Origin: Polytrichum commune
Taxonomy: Eukaryota > Streptophyta > Polytrichopsida > Polytrichales > Polytrichaceae
Length of the DNA: 64,000 nt
Reading direction: 5' to 3'
NCBI GenBank assembly: GCA_950295325.1
Contig: OX485807.1
Span: 4,898,501-4,962,500, forward strand
How positions within the stretch are numbered: position 1 is the stretch's first letter; every line of letters starts with the position of its first letter. The notes beneath the pieces are model-generated. The model saw nothing but the letters and a program-made list of their open reading frames with translations. It had not been told where the DNA came from and did no database searches. This document shows positions 34,160 through 46,789 of this stretch, piece after piece. Both the position numbers and the translations under genes were made by a program.

Positions 34160-35110
34160 TAATCTGGTCCTTGTTGAGAGGGTTCCGGATTTTCAGGAAG
34201 GTGGTTTTGTATATGATGCAAAATACAAGCAAACCAGCAAAGAACAAAAAAAACCAAGCAATCAAACAATCAAACCAGCAAGTAAAAAAACAAGAAATAA
34301 ACTAAAACACAATCAAACAAGCAATCTATGTACTTATGCAAGAGGCCAGCAAGTAAACAAACAACCACGCCAGCAAGCAAAGCAAAGCCAAGCAGCAAGC
34401 ACAAGCAAATCAAACAACTGTAAGCAAGCAAGCACACAAGCAAAAGAGAGAAAAAACAATCACAAGCAAGCACATAAACAAAAGATTAAAAAACAATCAC
34501 AAGTAAGCACAAGCAAGCACAACCAGCTAGCAAGCACAAACAATGACACAAGCAGCAGGCAATCAAACAATTAAAAAAGCAAGTCAAAGCAAGAAATTAA
34601 CTAAAACACAATCAAACAAGCAACCTATGTCATTATGCAAGAGGCCAGCAATCAAACAAGCAACCAAGCCAGCACAACAAAACACAAGCAAGCACAACCA
34701 GCAAGCACAAGCAATGCAAAGCAAAGCATAGCAAATCAGCAAAGCAAAGCAAAGCAAAGTAAAGCACAAGCCAAGAAAGCACAAACAAAGCAAAGCAAAG
34801 CAAAAGCAAAGCAAAGCAAACCAGCAAGCACAAGAACAAACACAAACACAAACAACAAACAACCTTGTGAGGTGACCAGGAGCGCCAACAGCAAGAGGAG
34901 CAACGCCACCAGCAAGAGGAGCGCGGAGAGGAGAGGAGCGCCAACAGCAAGAGGAGAGGAGCGCGGAGAGAAGCGCCAACAACAAGAGGAACGCGGGGAG
35001 GAGAGGGTTTAGGGTGACAACAACAAACCCTAGAGAAGCAAGAGAGGAGCGTGATAAGAATGTGAGGAAGGAGAGCGAGAGAGGGGAGGCGGAGAAATGA
35101 GAGGGTGAAA
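34160..35110. repeat. Low-complexity block: CAAGCAAGCAC-type and purine-rich repeats
   Basis: From 34215 to about 34865 the plus strand is built of AAGCAA, CAAGCAAGCACAAG and CAAAGCAAAG words. From about 34880 to 35090 it changes to AGCGCCAACAGCAAGAGGAG and GGAGAGGAGCGC units. Long open frames on both strands here have extreme composition and are not genes. It may be the 5' untranslated or promoter region of one of the divergent genes. Confidence 0.75.
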
Positions 35111-35270
35111 ATGGGCAAATGAAACCCTAAAACCCTTAAGTACTCAAGAGGAGCCCCCCAAACGCCCCGACTCCCAACGTCCCATCCACCCCGCACCCCA
35201 TCGCCACGTGGCTGAACCCTATAGGTTCATATTGGAGAGGTATGTGGCACACCTCTCCCTCTTTAGTAAG

Positions 35271-36928
35271 ACACGTTTGGAAATCACAAAAAATGTCGTA
35301 TTATCGACATGTTGTCTTCTCGTTAATATGACAAACGCTGTAAAATTGTCGTACTATTGAGCGAATAAAAAAACAAAAGAAATATGAGCTTCAAAACACA
35401 CACAACGGATGTAAGCAATTATTATATATATTGTATGAAATAATAACGTATAACTTCAAACAAATACAAGCGTTCTCAATAATTATTGAAATAAGAGTCC
35501 AGTGATCTGAGTCTAGTGTTGCCTACCTAAGTGAAACAAGTTGTCTAATAAAAAATTAGACAACAATGATGCATAACGTTGACGCTTTAATATTGTACGT
35601 GAAAAAACATCATCCAAATGAACCAAATGCAAATTAACATTAAAATCAAAGCCTTCTGCATTATTGATTCCCAAAACGGCATCCACCAACTCAACAACCA
35701 TTATACACACTTCTTGCTCAATATCATATGCATATAAGTATTAGTTGACATGTCACCATCATCCAGTCGCAACATCCAATTACACTAAATATCACTAACC
35801 CTATGAAAGTAAGGTACTTTTAACTGTGAACTCAAACACTAAATTTCAACTATTAATGGTAATAAGTGGAAGTGACATATAATGTGTACCATTAATTATA
35901 TGATTAAAATTTAACAATGACAAAAGGAGAAGGGACATGGTAGTAACATAGCATGTAAGATACAAATTGTAAAAACATAGCACCAGTGACAATTGGGTTC
36001 TGCACCTTGTACTCGAATATAGTCTTTGTTTAAAATAATCTCTTGAAACCCTTATTTTCATTAAATAGTGGCAGGCTCTTGGTCTGAAACCTAAATATCA
36101 CCCTTATTTCATTTTTTCCATGTCGACATAAATATTTATATATTTCACATTTTCATTCGTAGGTTTATTTGGGAATTGTTGTTCTGCCAACCGACTATGG
36201 TGCTAACCCAACTCACACCATATTACTTCATAACTCCACATGATAGATTGTTTGATATTAGTCCTTCAATGTAGCATCATATTTATGACAAAGCCCAACT
36301 AACATAAGGTGAAGATGCATGACCTGGAGTCATATTAGTCACCTTTCATTTATTAATACCCTAACCAAACCCATTCTACAATACAAATCCTAATGTTTAT
36401 TAAGTTCACAATGATAAGCCTAGGGAAGTTTTCGGTATTGAAACTATAGGACAATATGAGGTTGAGTAACTCAAGTGTAACATTTTTTTGTGGAGTTGTT
36501 GCAATATGAAGGTAAGTGGACTTTAAATGACTAGTACACTAACTATCGCTTATTATTACGAATTACGATATGCTACAACTATTTATTGTATGATAGTATA
36601 TCATTGTCCACAATTAAATTACATCAATAAAAAAAATTTAAACATTAAGCATTTTGTAAATACAAACATCGACATATGCCACTCTTTGGACTCCTCTATC
36701 AAGAGTCTTTGAAAATATTTGTATTTGTTTGGAGTTATTAGCTCTTATTTCATATCATCTATATTGCCTATTAAACTTGTTGTATATATATCTTTGCGCT
36801 CATTTTTATTATGATAATTTCGTATTCCCTCAATAATATGACAACTTTACGCCACTTGTCATATGAATGAGAAGACGATACCTAGATAACATGACCTTTT
36901 TGTGTTTCTCACACTTGTCATACTAAAG
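35271..36928. mobile_element. Nested 1.66-kb TIR element
   Basis: About 105-bp imperfect inverted ends: the left starts CTTTAGTAAGACACGTTTGG, the reverse complement of the right starts CTTTAGTATGACAAGTGTGA, and both go on through CACAAAAA, TGTCTTCTCRTT, ATATGACAA and AATTGTCRTAYTATTGAG. The interior is AT-rich with no recognisable transposase. No target duplication found. A small hairpin, GGAGAGGT...ACCTCTCC, lies just outside at 35234-35260. Confidence 0.7.
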
Positions 36929-37375
36929 TGGGTGAACAATAATGACATTCATGTTCGGTTTGGATGAATTTGCATGTTAATCTCTTTAATTCTTGGAGGA
37001 CATAACTCTCGTCCGTCACTTGAGGTCATCCTAAGCCGGTATCAATAACATAACCTCGAAGTGCGAGGCTTGGAAGAAATTTCACCATATTTTGAGAAGA
37101 ACGACATAATACTATGGGTTGAGGGTTTAGGGTTTAAGGGGTTTAGCATGAATGCAAGTCTAGAACCTAGGGTGAGCATTCAACTACCCTACTTTTTGTA
37201 ATCATGAGGCCAAATTGCTTGCCTCTCATTTGAGAGTTTTAATGATAAAATGAGGTAGTGGGGGATATCAATCCAACTACACTCTTTGGAATCTTGTGTC
37301 AAGAGTTCTTGAAAATGTTTGTATTTGTTTGGAGTTATAAGCTCTTATTTCATACCATCTAATAGGGTTGAAGTC
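36690..37375 (+). repeat. 85-bp direct repeat pair
   Basis: CTCTTTGGACTCCTCTATCA...ATATCATCTA at about 36678-36762 recurs as CTCTTTGGAATCTTGTGTCA...ATACCATCTA at about 37284-37370, sharing GTATTTGTTTGGAGTTAT and AGCTCTTATTTCAT. One copy lies inside and one outside the nested TIR element. Confidence 0.6.
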
Positions 37376-38944
37376 ATATACCTATGATATTATCTTGCAC
37401 AACATTACGAATTAATTCAATCCCTTTGAACATAGGTCTAGTAAGCTTGTATTAAAAGTGCACGCAAGGGTATGTATTGAATTTACATCCCTCTTGTACA
37501 TTAAACAACCATCGGGATTCATTGAATCCTTCCACGAGCTTGTATATCACCTACATCAAGTAGTAGCAAACTGTTTTTTATTCTAGAGTTTTGTTTCCAT
37601 GGTGACATGGATTGATGTGTTAAGTACTCCATTAAAGAATACCAATTAATATATAAGATCTTCAAAACCTTTCATCAAAAGTATATGTTAAGAGCAAATG
37701 GCTAAAGCCGGCTTGGAACATAAATATTATAATGATCTTCAATGTTTTGAAGCCTTAATTGTTTCCATATTTGTATCCCTTCATTTCATTTTAAACTTGG
37801 GGTCACATCAAAGGATAACAAGTCCCGGCTAAATCTTCTACTTGCATGTAAAGTACATTTCACCCAAAAAAAGTAAGATTCAAAAAAATGAAAGTTAGGG
37901 TTACATAACCCAAGTTTTATGGCTCTCATTAAAGGATACCAAATGAAGATTTTGTACATGGCAATTAGAATTGTTATTGACAGTTTCATGAATATTTGTT
38001 CAATGTCATATACTTTTTCACCACTTACTCCATCTTGCAAAATAATTGGTGTTGTTCAATAACTAAGAATGCTTGCAACCAAACCCTAAACCCTAAATCC
38101 TACCTAGGTCCATAGATGTTCTACTTTCATGGCCTCACGGAAATCAAAGTTTCTGTATGTATTAATAATTTTTTGTGTAGGTGGGGAAATTAAAAGGGTT
38201 GGATGGTAGGGTGGTGGCCGATTGTATTACAATATTAAATGCAAGATGAGAGGAGAGAACATGATATTTTAATATCATAAGATCGTATGCAAAACAATTA
38301 AATAGTTGCTAGATTATTTCCGAAGCACATATATTTTTATAGTCCATGGACTACAAATATTGTTGTGGTGGTTGATTTTTTATACGATTCTATAATTTTT
38401 TGTCCACAAATTCTACAATGAACTCTTAATATTGGGTACTCCATTAATATAAACCCCCCCTCAACAATGTTTATTGCTCATATAATATTAACCAACTTGT
38501 TTTGTTGTACACCATAAATATATAGATGCCTTTTGCTTTGTCATTATGTGGAGTCATGGTCAAATGCATGTTGGCCGCCATGAATACACATTCCATTGCA
38601 AGGCTGGCATTCTCCATGTTGGAATATTAGGTTTTTGTTTTTATGAAAGAGTTGGCAGCTAGTATCCTATGCTGAAGAAAGGATCCAAGGGAAGACGACG
38701 AGTACTTAAGGGAAATCCCCCCACTAAGGGACTCTTTTTGCATCTCAGATGTGGGTTGCGCTCTTGAGACCCTTGTAGTGTGGTGGATACTTGTTTCACG
38801 CAGGTATAGATCCTATTGCAATGAACCTACCCTAAACCCATATTCGATTTGCACTATCTGGATCTCTGAATGCGATGGATTCTATTTCTGACAGGTATTG
38901 TTCACGCTTCAAGTGTCCTATTATGACGCCGCAAATTACGGAAC
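36929..38944. other. Non-coding centre of the large element
   Basis: No gene or palindrome site. Telomere-like words GGGTTTAGGGTTTAAGGGG (about 37122) and AACCCTAAACCCTAAAT (about 38082) occur in opposite orientation, suggesting another nested insertion of about 1 kb, but no boundaries can be fixed. The stretch separates the two palindrome arrays. Confidence 0.4.
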
Positions 38945-39682
38945 TTTACGGACGCGCATCCGTAAACATTACATCTCTTGACTTATTTGCTTATTGAATA
39001 TCTCATATCTTATTGAATCTCTCAGTGGCTCGTTGCATCATTGAGTATCTTAATCTATTTTCATTGGCTCATTGAGCATTTACAAGTAGGTTTACGGACG
39101 CGCGTCCGTAAACATGCATCCTTTTGGTGTCACATGGTGGTATGTCATCTACAATGTGGGCTGTGAATTATTATCTGTTTTGATAGTATGCATATTTGTT
39201 CTGATGAATATTTACGGGCGCGCGTCCGTAAATCTTGAACCTTTTGCATCTGTTCTAGTAATGAGGTAAAGGTAGGTTTTCGGACGCGCGTTCGTAAACA
39301 TACAAACCTCTTGCATCTGTTCTAGTAATGAGGTAAAGGTAGGTTTACGGATGCGCGTCTATAAACATACAAACCTCTTGCATCTGTTTAGTAATGGGGT
39401 AAAGGTATGTTTACGGACGCGCGTCCGTAAACAGACAAACCGTTGGTATACATTCAAATACATTACTGGTAAGGCCAGGAGGTAAAATTTAGTGTAAATG
39501 TAAATGGGGCTGGGACTTCTTGGTTCCTTGCAACCCTATTTGTTTTGGACACAATTATCATTTGACATAGGGATGTTTACGGACGGGCGTCCGTAAACAT
39601 ACATTGTTTAATTTGCCAAGACGTTTGTGCCTAACCCTGACATCTCTTATCAGATAATGATTTGCGGACGGGCGTCCGTAAA
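38945..39682. promoter_or_regulatory. Palindrome array upstream of the DUF7869 gene
   Basis: Eight sites start at 38945, 39091, 39211, 39277, 39344, 39410, 39576 and 39661. Those at 39211-39410 are spaced 66, 67 and 66 bp in a repeat with CTTGCATCTGTTCTAGTAAT and GAGGTAAAGGTAGG. Copies 39091 and 39410 are perfect. The last site ends 53 bp before the start codon at 39736. The arrangement mirrors the array in front of the divergent gene. Confidence 0.75.
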
Positions 39683-39735
39683 CATACACTGCTTATATTT
39701 TATCTCATTCTTCATTTGGCTCTCTTGTAGTGGCC

Positions 39736-40714
39736 ATGGATTCCGACGTCGGTGAAAGTGCGTCCGATTTCTCCTCGGAACCGTCAAGCTATGCTAGCGA
39801 GTTTGAAGATGTCGTGGAACAGGAAGCTACAAATGGTGTGGCCGATGCAGATGATGAAATCATACCACCATGTGAGGGTTATTCGCGGGAGCAGTGGGTT
39901 GATCTTGATGTTGTACTACTCAATGCATGTGCCGTTCCCGTGGCCAACGGTGTTTGTAGGAACTCGAATCCAACGGATTGTATTGATGCAAAACCCCTCG
40001 GGGAGGACGATGTTGGGGTGTGCATATTGAACTCCTTACTTCCATCGGAAGTGCCTCTTGGTTGGAGGTTCTCTCTCCGTCGATGGCCTTTGCGAAGTGT
40101 TCATCACGATGGTGTGAGCTTGTGGGATCAATCCCGCCGATTTGAGCAACTGCAACAGTCTTTGTTCGCCACAATGCGTCCCAGACAAGGTCGTCGTAAA
40201 TATGATTCCGTTCGTGTGCCTCGTGAACCCACGCAGCGTCGTCGAGATCATACATTGGGAGACACATCTATTAGGTCCGTAGCCACAAAGGATTGTTGTG
40301 CGAAGAAGTGCTGCCAACTATTTCCCCGTGGCAAAATCAAATCTTTGAGGCAAGAGATGTGGCTTGCCGACTTTCGTATGCGGTCTGCCAAGAAACTTGA
40401 AGTACATCGCAACATGCACTTGGATGCCGGAGGTTGTAAGGTTGTGACCTTGGAAAATATAGAAGTTTGTTGCCGGGCATGGTACATTATTCATGCCGTT
40501 TCAAAGGCAGATTTTTATAGGTTCCGGAACTACTCGCTGCAAGGAAGGCGTTCTCGGTTTCATGGCAACTCAGGTACAAAGAAGCCCAGGGAGGCAACAC
40601 TCCAAGCGGCTGCAACTCTGTCAACCATCATTATGCCATTAGCGGATGCGATGCCACACAAGACACGCACTTTGCCGTCGGGGGAAAAGGTTGTTCAGAT
40701 GGTTTTACCCACAG
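39736..40714 (+). CDS. DUF7869-type protein, N-terminal exon part (candidate transposase)
   Basis: Starts at ATG 39736 in a strong context (GCCATGG). The first 50 residues are acidic/serine-rich. Around residue 187 lies CCAKKCC followed by QLFPRGKIKSLRQEMW, a cysteine cluster typical of the N-terminal half of DUF7869 proteins. Coding is cut at 40714 by an LTR retrotransposon and resumes in frame at 47768 after removal of the element and one 5-bp duplication (CACAG). No other stop or frameshift is seen. The full reading frame, with the part after 47768 and exon 2, is 977 residues. Eight palindromes lie upstream. Confidence 0.8.
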
Positions 40715-41687
40715 TGTCGCAACCCTTGCTAGGTCCCTTAACAATCTTGCCAATTTTCGTTTCTAGCAAAGGTTACGAGCGCTAACCATTCGCATTCCGC
40801 CATGCTAATGGTTAGCTCCTCTTACCCCGGACCAATAGTTCATAGGAGGGAACCAACCCTCCTACTTTGCTTTCGGGACTCACCCCTTAATTGGTAACCC
40901 ATTTCCCCAATGTGGACTTCCATCCATGGAAGTCCAATCCTATGTTGATCATCGCGTTGCCGGAGCAACACTACAACAACCCGAACCATACTAGGCAACT
41001 ATGGCCCCACAATGGGCCAATGCCCATGGAGGCCGTGCCGTTCGGCCTCGGGTGGGTGAGGCCACACCACCTCACCCATATAAGCCTCTAGGACTCTACA
41101 CGGAGCCCCTACCCCACCGCCAACCAACCTCTTGTCTCTCTACCAAGAGTTGGGGCCAAGTGGACATTTTCCCTTAGCTGCTGGGCCTAGAACCCCCCCA
41201 GCAGCTTCAGACCATCATAACTTCCTTGTATGATGTCTGATCATAACAACCAACCACTCCATCCTCATCTACGCTTCACGTAGATGCCGATGGACTCCTC
41301 ACTTGCCCCATTCGGGCAAGTCTTGAGGAAGTTATGCGTGTTTGAACCTTGGCAGTCCCGGGAATCACTCCCAGGCACTGCTGTACCAGGGCGCTGTCCC
41401 GGGACAGCGCCCCACTCAAATGGCCATAACTCCTAGCTCACACCTCCGATTGAGGTGTTCTTGAGCTTTCTAGAATCACCACGCCATGAACTACGCATAG
41501 CTCATGGCCTTACCCTTGTGCCTCCTAGTCTTCGTGGGTGGGAGGCGTTCCCAACGCCCGGGGCCCTCACCCACACTAGGATCACTTGGGCCCTCTCACC
41601 AACGGCGCCACAAGTCCCGGGTGTCACTCCGGGGTCCCCCTTGTGCCCATGGTGTTTCGGGCACTCCTCATGGAGAGGTGCGCGACA
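40715..41687 (-). repeat. LTR (3' LTR of the minus-strand element)
   Basis: 973 bp, apparently identical to 46790-47762. Contains small hairpins (GCTGCTGGG...CCCAGCAGC; CTTGCCC...GGGCAAG; GCGCTGTCCCGGGACAGCGC). Part of it (about 41212-41390) is homologous to the spacer at 57053-57392. Confidence 0.95.
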
Positions 41688-41699
41688 CTCACCCCCACC
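41688..41699 (-). other. Polypurine tract
   Basis: On the minus strand TGGTGGGGGTGAG abuts the 3' LTR, the expected primer for plus-strand DNA synthesis. Confidence 0.65.
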
Positions 41700-42964
41700 A
41701 AACGGAGTCGATGCCCTCATCGACTATACTCGTAGTCGGCACACCAATTCTCAAGTTGCCATCCTCTATGGTGCGGCATTGTGTTTACCTTAGGGCGCGA
41801 CCCCCACAATGCATCTTCAAATTTGGCATAGTCCCAAAGGTGTCGTTCCTAGGTGGTCCGTTAGCGACCTTGGATCTCTCCTCCAAGGACCTAACCTATA
41901 CTAGACCCACCTACTTTGGGACTCACTTGGGTTGCCCCTCCTTTGGGGCCTCCCCCGTTAGGCTCCACTAGCCTAACGTGACACATCTAGGCGAGACCTC
42001 AACGCTTCCACTAAGTTGTCTCGGTTGCAACTCCGAGATGGCTTTCCATTGTTAAGCCACGCCTCGATCGCACGGGGGTGATGCCAAGTCCCGCCCGACT
42101 CGGTTCCCACTTTGCTCTTTCGAGACATGGGTTCATGACTCCCATGCGCCAACTTTCGTTAGCTCGCGGGTAGCACTTTTATGAGCACGCGCCATCACCT
42201 TGTCCCCGCCCGGACAAGCCCACAATTAAGAAGTTTCTTGGTTTTATCCAAGGCCCCTCCAAGCCATGGCCCCCAATTACTCGGCTTACCCAACCTAGTT
42301 TGGCATGTCTATTCCCCCTCTTCCATTAACCAAGCACAAGTACAAGACTAGGACCTCATCTCATACTTTTCTCTTTGCACCACTAAAGTTAGGATTTTAT
42401 TCCCTCAAGCCAAAGAACAAGTTCATGTCGTGGAGCAATTAACCTCGAAGCTAAGTGTGCTACTAGCGTCTCTCCCCCACTAAAGGAGATTGATGTCCTC
42501 ATCAATGCCTACGCTTCATTTTATTGGAATCCTTAGCCTTAGTTTCTTCAAAGTGCTTCACCAATTCATTGGTGTTCACCATGTCTCTTGCCGCCACCCA
42601 AGCGGTTTCTTTCTCATGGTATCCTCACCATTTCACCAAGTACTCATTTGTACATTTTGTTTTCATTTTCACTTGGGCTTCCTACACTTGAGGATGCCCT
42701 CCTACCTCATGTTCCAAGTGACCTCCACAAGGTCGGGACGTGGCCTAATCACTTGCTTGTGATCGGGCCACAAGGTGTCGTCCTAAAATGACTTTCGTAA
42801 TGAGACATGAAATGTCGGATGCACTTTGATGTCCGGCGGTAATTCCAACTTATACATGTCCTTGAACACTTGTTGCACAATGGAAAACGAAGTTCCAATT
42901 TTGGACATGAACTTTTGAAGTAAGGCCTTTGGGCAAGGTGAAGTTGTCCACATTCAACAACACC

Positions 42965-43921
42965 TTATTGGCCCACCTCATACTCCACTTCGCGTCTTCC
43001 GGCATTGATTTGCACTCCGTAGCACCTTCGGGCTTTCTCCACCAACAACTTGGTCATCTCCAAGACTTGTTTACCATCCTTGGCCAAGTCCTCACCATCT
43101 TGGTTCAACTCTAGTGTTGAATGTGCCCCCTCGAGAGCTAGGTTAATAGGTTGGAGCGCATCCACTCCATAAGCCACCACCAAAGACCACCCCTTGGTAG
43201 CCAAGTGCGTGGCTACATTGCAATTACACTCCGCTCGACCCACATAGTCCGCCCAATCTCCTTGGTCCGCCCCCACCAAGTTCCTCAAGTATTGCTTCAA
43301 GACTCCATTCACACGCTCCGTTTTCCCAAATATTTGGGAATGCAAGGCCGTGCTAAACCTTAGTTTCATTGCGACCTCCTTAGAGAAATGCATTGAAAAT
43401 GCACTTGTGAACTTTGGATCTTGATCCCACACAATCACTCTTGGCAACCCGTGGTGCCTCAACCATCCTTTGAGAAAAGGCTATGCGGTCTCCAACGCGG
43501 TGGCGGTTCCCACAATCAGCACCATGTGTGCCAACTTGGCAAACCGCTCTACCATCAACAAGATGGCATCATACCCATGTGACTCCGGCAAACTTGTGAT
43601 CAAGTCCATGCACATACTATGCCATGGCGCCGACGGGATAAGCAACGGTTGCAAGAAACCGCCTTGCTTTTGGTAAGAGGCTCGGTTCACTTGGCACTTT
43701 ATTCACGCCTTCACAAAGTGGGTTATATCCTCCTTTATGCACCGCCAATGGTACCTCCATGACACCATTCTATGGCGGTTTTTTCTTTCTCCTCTATGGC
43801 CGGCAATAGGACTATCACATTTTTCCTTCAAAACCGATAGCCTCAACTTGCCTTGAGGCACATACACCCGACTTTGCTTGCACTTGAACAATCCGTCCAC
43901 CAACTTAACCTCTTTGAGCAC
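42965..43921 (-). pseudogene. Integrase remnant of the LTR element
   Basis: Broken into at least three frames. 43703-43921 holds the N-terminal zinc-binding region (VDGLFKCKQSRVYVPQGKLR, AGHRGERK). 43481-43690 starts the core with the first Asp (SMCMDLITSLPES). 42965-43462 holds the second Asp (VWDQDPKFTS) and the Glu (KTERVNGVLKQYLR), followed by the C-terminal part. Stops and frame changes separate them, so no intact integrase is encoded. Confidence 0.8.
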
Positions 43922-44352
43922 CTTGCTCTTGCGAAGCTCACCTAAAAGCTTTTGTGCCTCGGGGTAGTTAATTTACCCCTCCCGTATCTTGCATCACAAG
44001 TTTCCTTCGCCGGCACACATTAGCCACAAGGTTTGGATGGTTCTCATTGCTTGGAACTCATCCGGTCTACTTAGCGCATCCGGCACCACATTTTCATGGT
44101 CCGGTTTGTGGATCAAATCCACCTTCATAAGCGCCAAACTATCATGCCACCGCAATGACTTGGCGCTCACTTGCGCTTGTATATGTTAAAATACTTTTAG
44201 GACACATTGTCCATGTAGACCTTTGCTTTGTGCGACCCCAAATAGTGTCGCCACATCTTCAAGCAATGCACTACGGCAAAGAAGTTCTTTGTCATGAGTT
44301 GGTTGTCTTCTTTGACAACCATCGAGCCTCAAGCCCCCATATGCAAAGGCCA

Positions 44353-45040
44353 TCCATCTTACATTAACAATCCGCCATTGGCAAAGTCATTCACCCCCGT
44401 ATGCACCTCAAAAGGTATGTCAAGCTCCGCGAACTTGAGCACAGGCGGCGAAGAGAACTTGGTGTTAAGCTCCCCAAAGACTCATGACAAACATCATCCC
44501 ACTCTTGGGATAGCCATTTCTTCCACAAGTCGAACCATCGAGCTTCATGCTCTCGTATGCAATGGCCATCCATCTTGCATCAACATCCGCCAATGGTAAA
44601 GTCCTCGCCCCCCGTATGCACCTCAAAAGGTTTGTCAAGCTCCGCGAACTTGAAAACGGGTGGTAAAGAGGAACTTGGTCTTAAGCTCCTCAAAGACTTG
44701 GTGGCAAGGCTCATCCCACTCTTGGGATAGCCATTTCTTGCACAAGTTGGACAAGCTTCTACAACCATGGAGCTTAATGCTCCCATAAGCAATGGTCCTC
44801 CATCTTGGATCAACATCCGCCAATGGTAAAGTCCTTTGCCTTCATGTGCACCTCAACATGCTCATGAAAATCCGAAACTTAACCACATCTTGTGAAGAGA
44901 ACTTTTTCTTGAGCTCCCCAAAGGCTTGGTGACAAGGCTCATCCCACTCTTGGGATAGCCATTTTTTCCAACATGTTGACTAAGGTTCTAGCAACCTTAG
45001 AAAAACCATGAATGAAGTGGTGGTAGTAGTTGGTTAGGCC
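44353..45040 (-). repeat. Triplicated RNase H start within the LTR element
   Basis: The block CCATCTTRSATCAACATCCGCC, CAAAAGG, CTCCGCGAACTTG, ATCCCACTCTTGGGATAGCC repeats three times, with unit starts about 44353, 44570 and 44808 (217 and 238 bp apart). Each encodes the same RT/RNase H junction (FAELDKPFEVHTGGEDFTIG and variants of it). Only one copy is expected in an active element; the catalytic Asp position reads G in at least one copy. Confidence 0.75.
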
Positions 45041-45280
45041 AACAAATGACCTAAGCCCTTTTCTTGAGTCAAGGGCCAATTCTCTTCTTGGATTGCCTTG
45101 ACATTCTTCATGTTCATCCACCAACTTCCTTTGTCACCACATACCTCAAGAACTCAATTTCTCGTTGAGCAAAGTTATTTTTCACTCCTTGGCGGTAACT
45201 TTTTGGGCAACACATTGGTGAATACATCCTTGTATCTCACCAACATCCCACCAATGTGATTTGGAGGAGGCCCATCTTTC
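44939..45280 (-). pseudogene. Reverse-transcriptase remnant with palm deleted
   Basis: The minus strand reads IGGMLVRYKDVF and LPKKLPPRSE, the N-terminal edge of RT, and passes at about 45178 straight into FAQREIEFLRYVV and then GLRSFVGLTNYYHHFIHGFS, the segment after the YVDD motif. The catalytic palm (about 500-600 bp) is therefore missing. Confidence 0.7.
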
Positions 45281-46775
45281 CTAGCCTCTCCATACATTCC
45301 TTGGAGTTCCTCCAATGGAACCATGACCATTATGTTTTCTATTTTTCAGTTGGTCCATTAAGACCAAATTCAACTTGGGTCCTCCTACCATAGGAGTCCT
45401 TGTCAATTTGAACATCAACTCATTGCCATTATGACACATCATAATGCACCGCAAGCACACCGGCTTGCACCTCACATCTTTCATGTGAGTTTCAAAGAAG
45501 GCGGCCTTCACAATGACATGCATTTCATCTATTTCACTTGGTGTGAAATTTTGACAAAAATCCAATGTCCCACATTGAAAGGTTACATGCATCGCGGCCT
45601 CCTTTGTCTCATGCGGTTTGCCCTTTCCAAACCGACCTTGGTGGGCTTGCCCGCTCTACCAATCGGCAAGCCCCAACTCCCTTATGAGTTTTGGGCTCAA
45701 GAAGGCATGGCTTGCCTCTTTGTCAACCCATTAGACGTTTGTCCCATTCATTTGAGCCTCAAGATATAAAATAGTTGGCCTTGGCTTAAGGCTACTAGCC
45801 TTGGCCACAATGCCATCGTCTTACATTTGGTCCTCGGCAACTTGGCTTGGCTTGGTCCGCAAAGCCAACTTTAAACATTTCGTCCGCGGGACAAATTGGT
45901 TTGGTGCCACAAAACCAATTTCTAATAGTTTGTCCGCAAAACAAACATGTTTTGCCTTGGTAGCACAAAGCCACCTTCCCACACTCCGTCCACGGCACGA
46001 ACATGAATTGCCTTGGTAGGACAAACCCACCTCCCAACATTCCGTCCGCGGCACAAGTATGATTTGCTTTGAAAGCATAAAGCCACCTTTCAACATTCCG
46101 TCCGCGGCACCAACATGTTTTGCCTAAGTAAAATGGACCAAACAATTTGCACTCATTTCTTTGGGACCTACTTTGGCTAAAGCCACTTGTGGTGATGCGC
46201 CGCCAAACTTCTCTTTAGGACCATCGGCTTCAATGCTCTTGCAAACTTGATGGTCCCCACCATGTCCTCAAGAAGCCTTAGGGACTTAAACAAGGCATCC
46301 ACCACCCGCTTTTAAAACCCCACCTAAAAGGATGCATTTCTTAGAAAGCTCGTCCGTTTTAGGTGTATCCTTCATTTGTGCGTTTGAATAGCGCACATAG
46401 GCCTTAAGAGACCCCGGGTGCCTCATTAGCACCAAATTCATTCCAACATCAATACCTTCCAGGCATTTCGAATTGGAATTTCAATCCAACATTAATGCCC
46501 TCCAAGGTTTTGGGTGCTTTCGGTATTCTAGGCCCCAAAAGTTTTTTGAGGTTTCCGGGAGCCCTTTTCAAAGCACTCCTCCATTTTCCTTACCAAATCC
46601 ACCCTCATGCCCACCATTGTCATTAGAACCAATGGTATGGTCAAATTCCACTTGCACATGATCCTTGTTCCAATTTGAGCCTCACAACCTTTTGGAAACC
46701 CCGGGCTCACCATCATAACCCGCATTTTTGATAGCCATGTTTCCCTCAAAGTGCGAGCTCAAAATTTGGAACCCT
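45281..46775 (-). pseudogene. Gag/protease-region remnant
   Basis: Short frames only. From about 45836 to 46120 five units of 50-56 bp recur, each with CCGTCCGCGGCAC and GCCTTGGTAGYACAAAGCCA-like sequence, so the gag-like part has expanded in tandem. No zinc knuckle or protease DTG is recognised. Confidence 0.55.
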
Positions 46776-46787
46776 GCTCTGATACCA
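46776..46787 (-). other. Primer-binding site for initiator tRNA-Met
   Basis: TGGTATCAGAGC on the minus strand, two bases inside the 5' LTR, exactly complementary to the 3' end of plant initiator tRNA-Met. It proves the minus orientation of the element. Confidence 0.95.
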
Positions 46788-46789
46788 AG

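Noticed and set aside
34155-35196. Long open frames in the CAAGCAAGCAC/purine-rich block
   Set aside because: Extreme composition on both strands; low-complexity artefacts.
33564-39682. CRISPR-like array
   Set aside because: Regular spacing of a palindromic repeat looks similar, but the sequences between sites are themselves repeated and the context is a plant transposon.
41455-41971. Open frames inside the LTRs
   Set aside because: Repeated identically in both LTRs; non-coding LTR sequence without family resemblance.
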